From Candidatus Falkowbacteria bacterium RIFOXYC2_FULL_48_21 (lineage in GTDB: Bacteria > Patescibacteriota > Patescibacteriia > UBA11705 > JABHMO01): a stretch of DNA of 13,475 nucleotides. The DNA lies in assembly GCA_001778275.1 (NCBI GenBank), contig MFGM01000014.1, positions 1 through 13,475 of the forward strand. The letters are read 5' to 3'. The stretch's first letter is position 1. Every line of letters begins with the position of its first letter. Below are positions 13,344-13,475 of this stretch, piece by piece. Under the pieces are notes generated by a model. That model searched no databases and was not told the DNA's origin. It was given only the letters and a program-made list of their open reading frames with translations. Position numbers and translations under genes: made by a program.

Positions 13344-13475
13344 ATAACCCGAAAATTATGCTTTTCGCCCAGATTTCCGGTATCATCATGGTCTTGCTCA
13401 TGATTGCCGCGTTCGTGTTTTGGTTGATCGCACTCATTCAGACGATCGCCAGACATGATTTGAAAAACAGCAAGG
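13342..13475 (+). repeat. Direct repeat, copy 2, running to the window edge
   Basis: This stretch repeats 11295-11427, shifted by 2048 bp in the coding part. The identity is complete over the last 94 nt, and the window ends inside it. Confidence 0.95.
13358..13475 (+). CDS. Second copy of the PLDc_N-like small membrane protein, 3' end cut off
   Basis: The first 39 codons of a gene matching the one at 11310. The protein starts 'MLFAQISGIIMVLL' against 'MLLAQISGIIMVLL' in the first copy; of the three base differences, the change in codon 3 (Leu to Phe) is the only one that alters a residue. It holds the first membrane span and the 'ARHDLKNSK' loop. The rest lies beyond the window. The copy sits 14 bp after the small membrane ORF, in the same orientation. 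Confidence 0.88.
   Translation, partial: MLFAQISGIIMVLLMIAAFVFWLIALIQTIARHDLKNSK

Noticed and set aside
13342..13475. Window end as an attachment site or transposon end
   Set aside because: The repeat is in coding sequence of a duplicated gene, with no integrase, transposase or terminal inverted repeat in view.

Overview
The window looks like chromosomal DNA of an uncultivated Patescibacteria (CPR-type) bacterium. The best clue is a secreted protein with two copies of a 'gk(I/L)xxQVExxGxAWYVNPADgKRY' module, which from memory is typical of that group. Many hypothetical membrane proteins, very short 5' leaders and generally weak Shine-Dalgarno sequences also fit. The phylum is an inference; there is no rRNA or ribosomal protein gene to confirm it. 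All convincing genes lie on the + strand. No tRNA, rRNA, CRISPR array, transposase or integrase was seen. The longest gene-free stretch is 228 bp (11592-11819).

Layout. 96-1292: a two-gene toxin-antitoxin module, an XRE-HTH/Panacea antitoxin followed by an overlapping RelE/ParE-like toxin, with a strong promoter and a probable operator. 1403-2366: a single ATP-grasp ligase gene with an almost leaderless extended -10 promoter. 2437-5004: a secreted calcium-stalk/WYVNP protein, a small unknown protein and a YdjM-like membrane protein, ending at a terminator (5015-5048). 5056-9562: a 1056-residue RNA-repair enzyme joining polynucleotide kinase, metallophosphatase and a T4-Rnl1-like RNA ligase, followed after 9 bp by a BaiN/YhiN-like flavoprotein. 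The flavoprotein gene carries what looks like a 63-bp in-frame palindromic insertion. 9672-11591: three membrane-associated proteins of mostly unknown function, closed by a good terminator (11601-11638). 11697-13343: a new transcription unit with a consensus promoter, upstream dyad and direct repeats, and two translationally coupled cysteine-peptidase-fold proteins (a YiiX/C92-like permuted papain and a membrane-anchored C39-like protein), then a small membrane protein whose tail runs into two palindromes. 13358-13475: the start of a second, nearly identical copy of the small membrane gene at 11310; the window stops inside this duplicate.

How the genes work together. The clearest functional pairs are the toxin-antitoxin module and the two coupled peptidase-fold proteins. 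The RNA-repair enzyme could in principle rejoin RNA cut by ribotoxins. RelE-type toxins, however, normally cut mRNA on ribosomes, and the two loci are about 4 kb apart in separate transcription units, so a link is speculative. The most unusual items are the kinase-phosphatase-Rnl1 fusion, the palindrome inside the flavoprotein gene, the tandem palindromes at 13274-13329 and the 2-kb-spaced gene duplication at the window edge.
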